Assembly: GCF_900094885.1 (NCBI RefSeq)
Contig: NZ_FMBL01000002.1
Span: 132,697-196,696 of the forward strand
Reading direction: 5' to 3'
Origin: Bifidobacterium commune
Lineage (GTDB): Bacteria > Actinomycetota > Actinomycetes > Actinomycetales > Bifidobacteriaceae
DNA length: 64,000 bases
The notes under the pieces were generated by a model. It made no database searches. It was not told the origin of the DNA and saw nothing but the letters and a program-made list of their open reading frames with translations. Positions 7,844 through 17,543 of the stretch are shown one piece after another. Numbering within the stretch: position 1 is the stretch's first letter; each line of letters opens with the position of its first letter. The position numbers and the translations under genes were made by a program.

Positions 7844-10141
7844 TCAGCAGGCTTCAAGAACGAACAACCTGGAATCGAAATCGTGAGGATCGCCAAGATT
7901 GTTGACACCACCGGCCTCAGCGGACGACGATGCCGAGGCGTCCGTCGACAGCATGCCGACCCTCATTAATTCCTCGCCACTGAAGACCATGCCGTCAATG
8001 GTGCTCGCACCTCCTCTGACCGTGACTCGGTAACGGGTGGTCGGATCAAGCCCCTGCAAGTACAGACGGGTGAACGGTGACATCGGGTGTTCAAGCATTC
8101 GATAGTCCCCGACGATAGCCGACCGACGATCTTTGGAAACCACCATCCATGCCATTGAATCGTTGTGGCGCGGATTCTTGTTGAACGGCGAAATTAATCG
8201 GTAAAAATCGCCCTTATGGATCATCTCACGATGTTTCTTGAAGAAAGCGACATCCTTCGACACCTGCGCAAGCTCCTGCTCACTGAGCGCCGCCGGATCG
8301 AGCTCGTAACCGAAGGTGCCAAACACGGCGACATTAGTACGGGTGTTGAGCGAAACCTCACGGCCGGTCTGATGGTTGGGAACGATCGAAACATGCGAGC
8401 CTATGGAGCTTAGAGGATAGAACATGCTCGTGCCGTATTGAATGGACATGCGCTCCACAGCGTCGGTGTCATCACTCGCCCAGATTTGCGGCGAGTAACA
8501 AAGCATGCCCAAATCGAAACGGCCGCCGCCAGATGCGCAACCCTCGATGATCAGATCTGGGAAGGCTTCAAGCAATCGTTCATGCAATGCATAGACACCG
8601 AGAATATAGCGGTGGAAAACCTCGCCTTGATGTTCGGCGCCGCGCGTGATATCGAACGCTTCAGTGATATAACGGTTCATATCCCACTTGACATAACCGA
8701 TGTTCGCAGTCGAAAGCACCGCATGCATCTGCTCATAGATGTTGTCGACCACCTGCGAATTGGCGAAATTGAGCACATACTCGTTGCGCCCGTGGCTGGC
8801 GTTGCGGCCCGGAGTCGAAAGCATCCAATCGGGATGGGCACGATAAAGGTCGGAGTTCTTGTTGACCATCTCCGGTTCGAACCACAGTCCAAACATCATC
8901 CCCAAGTCGTTAACGCGCTGAGCGAGGCCCTTGAGACCATGAGGCAGACGTTTGAGATTGGCGGACCAATCGCCGAGCCCTGCCTTATCATCACTGCGCT
9001 CGCCGAACCAGCCGTCGTCCAGGACGAACAATTCCACACCCAGCTTCTGAGCCTTACTTGCGATGGCAACCAACTTGTCCTCGTCGAAATCGAAATAGGT
9101 CGCCTCCCAGTTGTTGATAAGAACCGGGCGTTCCTTTTCGCGCCACTGCTTGCGCACAATATGACGGTGCACCAGGTCGTGGAAGGCGTGACTCATGCCG
9201 TTGTAACCCTGCGAGCTGTATGCGAACGCCGCCTCCGGGCTCTGGAAATCGGCACCGGGCTCCAGATGCCAGGTGAAGCCGAAATCAGCGATGCCCATCT
9301 GCAGCCGCGCTACGGCAAAAGGATCGACCTCGACATGCGCTTCGAAGTTGCCGGAATAAACCAGCGCCGCACCGATGACCTCACCGCAGGATTCCGTGGC
9401 ATCAGGGCGCGCGAGAGCAACAGCCGGGTTATGAATATGACTGGATGCCGAACCTCGCAGTGAACCGATCTGCTGGATGCCCGGGTGCAGATGGTCACGC
9501 ACCACACTTCGCTCGCGAGCCCACGAACCGGTGAGCTGGGTGAAGACGTAATCGTCATCGGGAAGATCAAGGCTCAGGCTCATAAGACGTTCAATATCTA
9601 CTGCCGCATTACCATTATTGCGAACCGCCGCGGAACGCGTCATCACCGGCATATCAGCAAATAGCGTGTACATCAAAGTTACCGCCACGCCCGTGGGGGC
9701 ATCCACGAGTTCAATGCTGAGCGTCACCGCTTCGCGGTCTTCGTCGACATACGCCGACGGCAATCCCCCGAGTTTTGGCTTGCCGTTATCGACACGGTAG
9801 CCAGCAAAGCGAAAATCGGTGATGCGCGACCCATTTGCCTGCACCACGCTGATGGCAGGCATGCGGTAGTCGGTTGTCCCGTATTCGGGGAATTCCTGAC
9901 GCAAATGTTCCAAGGAATAGAACAGATTCCCTTCAATTGGGCATGAGGCGGTGGACCTACGCTGCATTTCGACCAGGTAGCCGAAATCATCCCTGTCCTC
10001 AACGGCGGCACCGTAATACAGTTGCAACGCTTTGCCTTGATCGTTGATTCGGAGAATATAACTCACCTGTCCGTTGGTGAGATGAAACTCATTGTTTTCG
10101 GCGTGAACGAATACCCGTGCCTCGGCATTTGCTGATCGCAT
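7844..10141 (-). CDS. aga: GH36 alpha-galactosidase
   Basis: 765 residues, no signal peptide, so cytoplasmic. It hydrolyses terminal alpha-1,6-galactose from melibiose, raffinose or stachyose. The N-terminal beta domain (1-330) precedes the catalytic barrel. Visible are the nucleophile Asp487 in YVKWDMNR, the CASGGGRFD loop, and the acid/base Asp557 in WASDDTD, the same 70-residue spacing as in other bacterial GH36 enzymes. AAAGGAGACAAAGC precedes ATG 10141. It is divergent from the GPH symporter, which likely imports its substrate; the released galactose would enter the galK/galT/galE route also present here. Confidence 0.95.
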   Translation of the reverse strand: MRSANAEARVFVHAENNEFHLTNGQVSYILRINDQGKALQLYYGAAVEDRDDFGYLVEMQRRSTASCPIEGNLFYSLEHLRQEFPEYGTTDYRMPAISVVQANGSRITDFRFAGYRVDNGKPKLGGLPSAYVDEDREAVTLSIELVDAPTGVAVTLMYTLFADMPVMTRSAAVRNNGNAAVDIERLMSLSLDLPDDDYVFTQLTGSWARERSVVRDHLHPGIQQIGSLRGSASSHIHNPAVALARPDATESCGEVIGAALVYSGNFEAHVEVDPFAVARLQMGIADFGFTWHLEPGADFQSPEAAFAYSSQGYNGMSHAFHDLVHRHIVRKQWREKERPVLINNWEATYFDFDEDKLVAIASKAQKLGVELFVLDDGWFGERSDDKAGLGDWSANLKRLPHGLKGLAQRVNDLGMMFGLWFEPEMVNKNSDLYRAHPDWMLSTPGRNASHGRNEYVLNFANSQVVDNIYEQMHAVLSTANIGYVKWDMNRYITEAFDITRGAEHQGEVFHRYILGVYALHERLLEAFPDLIIEGCASGGGRFDLGMLCYSPQIWASDDTDAVERMSIQYGTSMFYPLSSIGSHVSIVPNHQTGREVSLNTRTNVAVFGTFGYELDPAALSEQELAQVSKDVAFFKKHREMIHKGDFYRLISPFNKNPRHNDSMAWMVVSKDRRSAIVGDYRMLEHPMSPFTRLYLQGLDPTTRYRVTVRGGASTIDGMVFSGEELMRVGMLSTDASASSSAEAGGVNNLGDPHDFDSRLFVLEAC

Positions 10142-10657
10142 GCTTTGTCTCCTTTGATAGGCTGCCGTTCCTCGCCCGCGACAATTTGCGTGCGACTACA
10201 TGGAACATGTTCTACTGTGCATCGTCGCATCCTTCGTATGGAAGCAAAAGTCACATCGGTGATTTTTTCCGGTGATTTTGTGACCATCAGGCAACATATC
10301 GACGGCTCAGCAACGTCGTAAACCATCGATCCACAGGATTTTTGAGCACCCAATGAACCACAAAAACAAGGAATGCGAACACGAATATTCCGCACTCCTG
10401 CGATTTTGCGTACATACCATTTAAAAAGCTGTTGTAACGTTGCATGTGCAGCAGTCAATGCCGATTGAAAAGGACACCGCAATGAAGAGAAGCACCGTTT
10501 AGCCAACACAACCCATGATTGCTTCAAAATGTGTCCCGTGCACAGTCGACGCGGCACGGCAATCGGGTTCGACCATGGGGCAGCGAATGCAGGTCCCACG
10601 CACGGCGCCAGAAACATCGCAGCCAGTCTTTCCAGAACAATGAAGTAGGAGAAAAGA
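10142..10657. promoter_or_regulatory. Divergent promoter region between alpha-galactosidase and symporter
   Basis: 516 bases without a gene. It contains two exact copies of CGGTGATTTT at 10257-10266 and 10270-10279, framed by GTCACA (10250-10255) and TGTGAC (10279-10284), which read as an inverted pair. Further in, a LacI-type centre TGTAACGTTGCA lies at 10433-10444, and a perfect GAACATGTTC at 10203-10212. The symporter has AGGAG seven bases before its ATG. The repeats are directly visible; assignment to AraC, Crp-like or LacI proteins is inference. The rest shows nothing clear. Confidence 0.5.
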
Positions 10658-12115
10658 ATGAGCAAACTGAAACAATCCGTTACTTATGCCTTCGGCGCAT
10701 TCGGACATGATGCCTTTTATGCTGCGTTGACGACATATTTCATCACTTTCGTCACCAGCCAACTTTTGGAAACGCCCGATGGCAGCCAGGTCAACACATG
10801 GTTGATTGGTATGGTGACAACGCTCGTGGTGACCATCAGGATTGTCGAGATATTTTTCGATCCGTTCCTCGGGGCCCTCGTTGACAACACTCACACTAAA
10901 TGGGGCAAATTCAAACCATGGATTATGGGAGGGGCCATCGTCAGCTCGATTTCATTGGTGCTGATCTTCTCCAATTTCTTCGGACTCACCGTAAGTCACC
11001 CCATGATTTATCTAGTGCTCTTCGTTATTGTGTTCGTCATCGCCGATTTCTCCTATTCCGTCCTCGATGTCGCGTTCTGGGGTCTGCTGCCTTCGCTGAG
11101 TTTGGATTCTGATTCCCGTGCCAGCATCAGCTCCATCGCCCGTTTCGGTTCCACATTAGGCGGCACCGGTGTCGCGGTCATTCTGGTTCCACTCAACATC
11201 TGGTTCTCGCACACATTCGCTCACACCCAAGGTACCGAGCAGACTCGTGCCGGCTGGCTCGGATTCGCCGCGGTTATCGCAGCACTTTCACTGATCGGCG
11301 CGCTGCTGACCTGCTGGGGCACCCAAGAAGGCGAGGATGCCATTCGCGACAATACTCAGAAAACTTCATTCCGAGATATCTTCAGCATTATCGGCAAGAA
11401 CGACCAGTTGATGTGGACGGCGTTGGCCTATCTGCTTTTCGCCTTCGGATTCTCCACCACCAACTCCATGATCATTTACTACTTCCGATACGTGCTAGGC
11501 AAGCCGGAATCGTACTCGCTGGTGGGTGCGGTAGAAGCCGTTCTGGGCATCATCGCGGTAATCTGCTTCCCGGCTTTGCAGCGGTTGGTGAGCCGTAAGC
11601 GCGTCTATCTGTATTCAGTAATCGTTGAACTCGTCGGCTACGTCCTTTTCATTTTCGCCGGGCACAACGTCGTCATGACCTTGGTTGCAACAGCCTTGTG
11701 CTATGTGGCGCAGCCACTCGTATTCCTCGTGGTGCTCAACACCATTTCCGATTGCGTCGAATACGGACAGCTCAAGATGGGAACACGCAACGAGTCGGTC
11801 ACACTTACCGTCCGACCGCTGATCGACAAGCTTGCCGGCTCGTTCTCGACAGCCATCGTCAGCTTTGCAGCCGTGACGGCAGGCATGACAGGGTCAGCCA
11901 CCGCCGCTGATATTTCCGGCAGCGGCGTAGCTCAGTTCAAAGGCTTCATGCTCTACATGCCGCTGGTGCTGATCGCCATTTCAGCAGTGATTTTCGCCGT
12001 AAAAGTCACGCTGACCGAAGACAAGCACAATCAGATAGTCAAGGAGTTGACGGACAAATTCGATTCCGACTCTGAACAGATTGCCGCAACAGCTGCACCA
12101 ACACCGCAGGCATAA
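10658..12115 (+). CDS. GPH-family glycoside:cation symporter (MFS)
   Basis: 485 residues with about 12 membrane segments. The N-terminal TYAFGAFGHDAFYAALTTYF and the loop DPFLGALVDNTHTKWGKFKPW are the GPH signature, as in MelB and LacS. There is no C-terminal PTS IIA-like domain, so it is of MelB type, not LacS type. It probably imports melibiose or raffinose-type galactosides with H+ or Na+, given the adjacent alpha-galactosidase. The exact substrate cannot be read from sequence. It ends 49 bases before the convergent mvaS stop. Confidence 0.9.
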   Translation: MSKLKQSVTYAFGAFGHDAFYAALTTYFITFVTSQLLETPDGSQVNTWLIGMVTTLVVTIRIVEIFFDPFLGALVDNTHTKWGKFKPWIMGGAIVSSISLVLIFSNFFGLTVSHPMIYLVLFVIVFVIADFSYSVLDVAFWGLLPSLSLDSDSRASISSIARFGSTLGGTGVAVILVPLNIWFSHTFAHTQGTEQTRAGWLGFAAVIAALSLIGALLTCWGTQEGEDAIRDNTQKTSFRDIFSIIGKNDQLMWTALAYLLFAFGFSTTNSMIIYYFRYVLGKPESYSLVGAVEAVLGIIAVICFPALQRLVSRKRVYLYSVIVELVGYVLFIFAGHNVVMTLVATALCYVAQPLVFLVVLNTISDCVEYGQLKMGTRNESVTLTVRPLIDKLAGSFSTAIVSFAAVTAGMTGSATAADISGSGVAQFKGFMLYMPLVLIAISAVIFAVKVTLTEDKHNQIVKELTDKFDSDSEQIAATAAPTPQA

Positions 12116-12163
12116 AGAAGGCGATCAACTACCTGCGCAGAAGGGTCATGAATGCCGAATCAA

Positions 12164-13360
12164 TCAACGATATTGGCGCTCATGGCCCTTCATGCCAGCC
12201 AAATAATGCGGGGCATCATCGCGACAATCACTGTGCTTGATCTCTTGCTCCGACCCATCCGTCACCAACTTGGCGCTGAACATCGCCTCATATTCGGTCA
12301 ACGACAGACGTTCGCGGCTTTCAAGCAGTGCCTGATGCCGTTGCGGTTCGAGGCGAGCACGATAGCCGGGCATGAGCGTCGCGAAATAGAGCTCCGCAAC
12401 GGAGCCGGAACCGTAGGAGAACAAACCAATGCGGTCGCCGGGATTGAGGCTCTCATCGTTCTCCAGCAACGAGATCAACGCAAGATAGACCGATCCGGTA
12501 TAAATGTTGCCGACTTCACGGCCATAAACGATACTGCGTTCGAATCGCTCGGTCAGACGCTCGTAATCGGCTTCCGTAATGGTCCCGTCGCCCAACGTCC
12601 GCAACCCCTTCCTTCCCATTTTCGAGAACGGAATATGGAACAGCAACGCCTGCAGGCTTTCAGGACGGGCCATACCCTGCTTCCGAGCCTTGTTCCAGAG
12701 ACCTTCGAACATGCCGACGTAGACTTCTTCAGAGAATTTGCCCCGAGCGAAGGCTTCGGCCGAATAGTTGGGACGCCAGAAATCACCAGTGCTCCGGCTT
12801 TCGTAGAGCGATTCGGGTTCGATGGCGATAATACCCGGATCACAAGCCACAAGCATTGCCACAGAACCGGCACCTTGCGTCACTTCGCCGGGCGTATCCA
12901 GACCGTACCTCGCGATATCCGAAGCGATAACCAAAGCCTTGCGACCCGGATGGCTGCGCACATAATCACAAGCCAATTGAAGACCTGCGGTGGCTCCGTA
13001 ACAGGCTTCCTTGATTTCGATGGCGCGCAGGTTGTTGGTAAGCCCCAACAGGTCCTGGACGAACAAAGCCGCAGCCTTTGACTGGTCGATGCCGCTTTCC
13101 GTGGCGACAACCAGCAGACCGATTTCCTGCCGGTCCGCTTCGGTCAACATCGGTTCCGCGGCGTTGGCGCCCATGGCCACGATGTCTTGATCCAGCGCCG
13201 CAACCGACATCTTGCTCTGCCCGATGCCTATGAGGTACTTGTTCGGATCCACGCCGCGGGCCTGAGCCAGATCGACCAGATCAAGATAATGGTTCGGCGT
13301 ATAGAAATCGATTTTGTCAATGCCGACCTGAACGTCGGTAATTGCGCTGTTCCCGTACAT
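12164..13360 (-). CDS. mvaS: Hydroxymethylglutaryl-CoA synthase
   Basis: 398 residues from ATG 13360, chosen because GAGGA lies 9 bases upstream; ATG 13369 in the same frame is possible but abuts that site. It condenses acetyl-CoA with acetoacetyl-CoA to HMG-CoA, step two of the mevalonate pathway. The catalytic Cys is in EIKEACYGATAGLQ, with GVDPNKYLIGIGQ before it and GLFSYGSGSVAE near the end, all typical of bacterial HMGS. It is the last gene of the thiolase-mvaA-mvaS operon, about 30 bases after mvaA. Confidence 0.95.
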   Translation of the reverse strand: MYGNSAITDVQVGIDKIDFYTPNHYLDLVDLAQARGVDPNKYLIGIGQSKMSVAALDQDIVAMGANAAEPMLTEADRQEIGLLVVATESGIDQSKAAALFVQDLLGLTNNLRAIEIKEACYGATAGLQLACDYVRSHPGRKALVIASDIARYGLDTPGEVTQGAGSVAMLVACDPGIIAIEPESLYESRSTGDFWRPNYSAEAFARGKFSEEVYVGMFEGLWNKARKQGMARPESLQALLFHIPFSKMGRKGLRTLGDGTITEADYERLTERFERSIVYGREVGNIYTGSVYLALISLLENDESLNPGDRIGLFSYGSGSVAELYFATLMPGYRARLEPQRHQALLESRERLSLTEYEAMFSAKLVTDGSEQEIKHSDCRDDAPHYLAGMKGHERQYR

Positions 13361-13389
13361 GATTCCCATTCCTCGCTACTGGTTGACGT

Positions 13390-14664
13390 CTATTGTTTCG
13401 CGTTTTCGCGCAGCTGCCTCAAGCAGCGTTGCGCGATTGACAGGTTGGCGCGCGCCGGATCGGTGCGGAGCTTGGCGACCACTGGATCTAGCTCATCGGG
13501 CTCAGCTCCGGCCGACATCGCCAAGCTCTTGAATTGCAGGTTCATGTGGCCCGCTTGTATGCCTTTGGTCACCAATGCGCGCATCGCTGAAAGGTTGGAG
13601 GCAAGGCCGGCACTCGCCACGATACCCATAAGACGTGCGGCATCGGGATGATGCAGCAGTTTGAGGCTGAGCTTGGCCATCGGCAACGTCGACATCGCAC
13701 CGCCGACGCTGCCCAACGGCAAAGGCAGATCGATGGAACCAATCAGCTGACGACGCTCTTCGTCGATGCTCCACGTGGTCCACGTTCTGCGCTCGGCACT
13801 TAGATCGGCGTACGCGGCGGCATTCATGTTCCTGGTATCGTTGCCGGTGGCGAGAACCACCGCATTGATACCGTTCATGATGCCTTTGTTGTGCGTGGCG
13901 GCACGCTGGGACGAAACCTCAGCGAACCGAGCGGCAGCTGCTATTCGGCGTGCCACCGTCTGGCCGTCCATATCGCGAGCGAGCAGATTATCGAAATTGA
14001 TACGTGCCTCAGATCGCGCACGCTGGCTACCAGCCTCGTTGGAAAGTATGGCCATGAGAAGGTCAAGCCCCTCAAGCTGCGCGACACAATACTCGGCGAC
14101 GGCCTCCGAGATGGTATTGACCACATTCGCACCCATGGCATCGCCCGGGTCGATAAGCAAATCGATTTGCGCGAAACCTTCCTCATTCCAGGAGACGCCT
14201 GACTTGCGCAGACCACCGCCATGCGTTTCCAGACTGGGATGTGAGTCATGCGCAACCTGCCGAATATCGTCCTGGCGTTCAGATACGAAATTGCTCAGCC
14301 TGTTAAAATCGGCACGATTGCATGCACTGAATACGATTTGCGCCGGAACGCCATCACGTCGTACCGAGGTACGGAAACCACCGCTGAGCGCAATACGCTG
14401 AGCCGCGTTGCCGGCTGCCGCAATCACCGACGGCTCCTCAACGGCCATTGGCACACGTAACGCCTCGTCGTCTATGACGAAATGGTCGGCAAGTCCGAGA
14501 GGAACCGGAAAATTGCCGATTTGGTTCTCCACCATATTGGCGGCAATGGGAGTAGGCAACGCAGGCTCGTCGCAGCACAGACGCGCATCGTCCTCATCGA
14601 TGGCACCTTCGCTGCGAAGTTGATCGATACGCTCCACCGTAGAAAGCTCGTAGAATTTCGTCAT
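13390..14664 (-). CDS. mvaA: HMG-CoA reductase, class II
   Basis: 424 residues from ATG 14664. This start overlaps the thiolase stop as ATGA, so translation is probably coupled. It reduces HMG-CoA to mevalonate. Seen are ENQIGNFPVPLGLA (substrate loop with catalytic Glu), IDPGDAMGANVVN (catalytic Asp and cofactor site) and the C-terminal basic end. Length and motifs fit the soluble class II enzymes of bacteria, without membrane segments. Cofactor preference (NADH or NADPH) cannot be decided by eye. Confidence 0.95.
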   Translation of the reverse strand: MTKFYELSTVERIDQLRSEGAIDEDDARLCCDEPALPTPIAANMVENQIGNFPVPLGLADHFVIDDEALRVPMAVEEPSVIAAAGNAAQRIALSGGFRTSVRRDGVPAQIVFSACNRADFNRLSNFVSERQDDIRQVAHDSHPSLETHGGGLRKSGVSWNEEGFAQIDLLIDPGDAMGANVVNTISEAVAEYCVAQLEGLDLLMAILSNEAGSQRARSEARINFDNLLARDMDGQTVARRIAAAARFAEVSSQRAATHNKGIMNGINAVVLATGNDTRNMNAAAYADLSAERRTWTTWSIDEERRQLIGSIDLPLPLGSVGGAMSTLPMAKLSLKLLHHPDAARLMGIVASAGLASNLSAMRALVTKGIQAGHMNLQFKSLAMSAGAEPDELDPVVAKLRTDPARANLSIAQRCLRQLRENAKQ

Positions 14665-15839
14665 CGTATGTTCTCCACTTCCATAGCCACGCCCTGCCCG
14701 CCGCCGACGCACAACGCCGCAACACCCAACGCCTTCTCCGTTCGCCGCAGGTTATGCACGAGCGTGGTCAATATCCTCGCGCCGGAAGCGCCAAGTGCGT
14801 GCCCCAAGGCGATTGCCCCGCCGGAAACGTTGTATCGCTCGGGATCAATCCCCAACTGTTCGCGCGTCAGCCAAGCCTGGGTGGCGAACGCTTCGTTGAC
14901 TTCGTACAGGTCGATGTCTCCGACCTGCTGTCCGCCGCAACGTTCCAAAAGCTTTTGAATGGCAGGAATCGTGGCGTAACCCATCTGGTCGGGTCGATAA
15001 CCGACCTCAGCATATCCGCGAATCACGGCCTGCGGTTCCAGCCCAAGTGCCCGGGCGTTGCCCATCGTGGTAAGAACCGTCATAGCTGCACCGTCACTCA
15101 ACGGTGAAGCGTTGCCGGCAGTCACCACACCATCGACTTCAAAAACAGGCTTGAGAGCCGACAAACCTTCGGCGGTAGTTCCCGGCCGCACCGTCTCATC
15201 ACGATCAAGCCCGGCGACCGGCACCACTTCATCGTCAAACCAGCCGGCACTCCAAGCCTCATTGGCCTTACGCTGGGAATCAGCTGCATAACGATCCAAT
15301 TCGGCACGGCCCACGCTGAACCGACGTGCAAGATTCTCGGCGGTCACGCCCATCGCACAGCCATTAAAAGCGTCATTGAGTGCGTCATTATATAACGTAT
15401 CATGCCAACTGCCGGTATCGAATTCATTCTTACCGACGCGTGCGGCGAAGGCCGGTGCGTTCGACATGCTTTCAACACCGCCCGCGAGCGTCACTTGCGC
15501 ATCACCCATCATAATGGCGCTTTGAGCCGAGCGAACGGCCTTAAGACCAGATCCGCAAACCTGGTTGACGGTCATCGCTGTGCCCTCAACCGGCATGCCT
15601 GCAGCAATCTGCACCTGTCGTGCCACGTTCTGTTTTGCCCCGGTGCCGATCACACTGCCGAGAACCACCTGATCGAACATATCTGCCTGCATACCCGAAC
15701 GTTCCAGTCCGCGCACAACCAGATCGGTCGCCAATTCGACCGGGCTCAAACCACTCAATGCCCCACGGAATTTACCGGTACCTGTACGCCACGAAGCGGC
15801 GATGACGACGTCGCCATCCTCAATTCGAGTCCCGCTCAT
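14661..15839 (-). CDS. Acetyl-CoA C-acetyltransferase (thiolase)
   Basis: 392 residues, the standard thiolase length. It joins two acetyl-CoA to acetoacetyl-CoA. The nucleophile Cys is in NQVCGSGLKAV, the second active-site loop is VNEAFATQ, and the C-terminal signature GGAIALGHALGASGARI is followed by CVGGGQG with the second Cys. The adjoining mvaA and mvaS make mevalonate synthesis its evident role, not fatty-acid breakdown. GGGGGAG precedes ATG 15839. First gene of the operon. Confidence 0.94.
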   Translation of the reverse strand: MSGTRIEDGDVVIAASWRTGTGKFRGALSGLSPVELATDLVVRGLERSGMQADMFDQVVLGSVIGTGAKQNVARQVQIAAGMPVEGTAMTVNQVCGSGLKAVRSAQSAIMMGDAQVTLAGGVESMSNAPAFAARVGKNEFDTGSWHDTLYNDALNDAFNGCAMGVTAENLARRFSVGRAELDRYAADSQRKANEAWSAGWFDDEVVPVAGLDRDETVRPGTTAEGLSALKPVFEVDGVVTAGNASPLSDGAAMTVLTTMGNARALGLEPQAVIRGYAEVGYRPDQMGYATIPAIQKLLERCGGQQVGDIDLYEVNEAFATQAWLTREQLGIDPERYNVSGGAIALGHALGASGARILTTLVHNLRRTEKALGVAALCVGGGQGVAMEVENIR

Positions 15840-15969
15840 CGAACTCCCCCTTCACAACCAAAACGGCTCAGATAGATGGTCCGAGCCAAGCCCTCACCCC
15901 TTAATCCCATAAGCACAATTCCTCCTAGCGCCTGCCAGACTATGCGAAGACCCTAAAGAGAGAAAAGGA

Positions 15970-16001
15970 GCTGTGACGCTATCTCCACCAGCGTTCACAG
16001 C
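15970..16001 (-). terminator. Intrinsic terminator of the gal operon
   Basis: Stem GCTGTGACGCT (15970-15980) with AGCGTTCACAGC (15990-16001, one bulged T), 9-base loop. Reading right to left, the hairpin is followed by CTCCTTTTCTCTCTTT, a pyrimidine-rich tail. It lies 115 bases beyond the galK stop and ahead of the thiolase start. Confidence 0.7.
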
Positions 16002-16115
16002 CCCTTTACGGATGTCACAGCTTCATCACAACTTTGTCGAAACCATCATGGCTTTACACAACATTCGCGAATCATTCTTGCAACATCCCCACATCTTCGC
16101 GTCTTATCGTGTGAT

Positions 16116-17378
16116 TCATGCCTCTCTACGCGCCGAATCTGAAGCCGCGACAGGCAAGGCGCGAGGTGCGGCAAAGCCCCGATGCGCAAATTCGTCGGCA
16201 ATTGCCTGCGCAATGGTGCGTCCACTCCCCTGTTCCACAAGCGCGATGATGGAACCTCCGAAGCCACCGCCGGTCATACGCGCACCGTACACACCATGAT
16301 GCCGTGCCACATCAACGGCGACATCGAGCTCAGGAACAGTGACTTCATAATCAGCAGCCAGCGAATCATGCGAAGCGTTGAACAAACGCCCCGCTTCGAC
16401 GGTATCGCCGGAAGCGAATGCCCTGACGAACGAACGCACGCGGAAAATCTCGGTAACCACGTGACGTACCCGTTTTTTCATCGTCGGATCAGGCAAGGCG
16501 TCCAGCGTTTCCTTGAGTGCTTGGAATGGATCAGCCGAGGCCGCAATCTGATCGGCCGTGACGCGGAGATTATCGACATGAAGAATGCGTGCCGCCTCTT
16601 CACATGTACTGCGCCGCTGGGCATACTGACCATCGTTGAGCTGGTGAGTGGCCTGTGTATCCACCACCAGCAGTTCCAATCCCAAAGCGCCGAGATTGAA
16701 CGGCTCTTGCTGCGCACTCTGCACGGCATCAAGCTCCGGACGACAGTCAAGAAGCAGTGCACGGTTGGCTTTGCACCGCATGGAAGCGTTCTGATCCAGC
16801 CCGCCCGTGGAGGCTCCCGCCATTTCGTTTTCGGCACGCTTGGCTGCATCGATGAGCTTGACTCGACCAGCATCCGTACCACCAAAGCCCAAATCGTAGA
16901 CGTCATCCAGAGCAAGGGCTGTCGAGCAAGTCATCGCTGCGGATGAGCTCAACCCACCGCCGACCGGCACACATGAGACGAAAGCGGCATCAAAACCTTG
17001 AACGCCGGCGAATCCGTCTTCCCGCAGAGCCCAAGCCACTCCGGCAGGATACGCAGCCCAGCCTTCAACACCCAACGCTTCCAGACCTTCAAGGTCGACG
17101 GTCGTCATTTCTCTGTTTCCCATATCCGACACCAAGCGCACTAACCTATCCTTGCGGGGAGAAAGCGCGATGTATGTGCGATGCGGCAATGCGATGGGCA
17201 AACACAGACCAGCGTTGTAGTCGGTATGTTCTCCAATAAGATTCACACGTCCAGGAGCACTCCACACGCCTGCAGGCGCAGTCCGGAAAGTATCCACAAA
17301 CAGCTCGGCGGCTCTCCCTACAGCTTCCTTGGACTCCATTGGCTCAAGATACTGAACGGTTCTGTTATCACTCGTCAT
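16116..17378 (-). CDS. galK: Galactokinase
   Basis: 420 residues from ATG 17378 (AAGAAGGGA upstream). It phosphorylates galactose to galactose-1-phosphate in the cytoplasm. GHMP-kinase motifs are all present: GRVNLIGEHTDYNAG (sugar binding), PVGGGLSSSAAM (ATP loop) and RMTGGGFGGSIIAL (motif 3). It lies 165 bases downstream of galT on the same strand. It is last in the DeoR-galT-galK order and closed by the hairpin at 15970-16001. Confidence 0.96.
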   Translation of the reverse strand: MTSDNRTVQYLEPMESKEAVGRAAELFVDTFRTAPAGVWSAPGRVNLIGEHTDYNAGLCLPIALPHRTYIALSPRKDRLVRLVSDMGNREMTTVDLEGLEALGVEGWAAYPAGVAWALREDGFAGVQGFDAAFVSCVPVGGGLSSSAAMTCSTALALDDVYDLGFGGTDAGRVKLIDAAKRAENEMAGASTGGLDQNASMRCKANRALLLDCRPELDAVQSAQQEPFNLGALGLELLVVDTQATHQLNDGQYAQRRSTCEEAARILHVDNLRVTADQIAASADPFQALKETLDALPDPTMKKRVRHVVTEIFRVRSFVRAFASGDTVEAGRLFNASHDSLAADYEVTVPELDVAVDVARHHGVYGARMTGGGFGGSIIALVEQGSGRTIAQAIADEFAHRGFAAPRALPVAASDSARREA

Positions 17379-17543
17379 GGTCAATCCCTTCTTTGAAATA
17401 TTGCCTTGATAGTGCGGTTTACACGAATCCAAATGTCTGACTTGAATTATGAAATTTGTATCTTTCGGTGTCATACCTGCAAGACGGCAGATGTACTAAC
17501 CTGCCGTATTGCTAGCACAACGCACGATGACACGCAGACGTCG

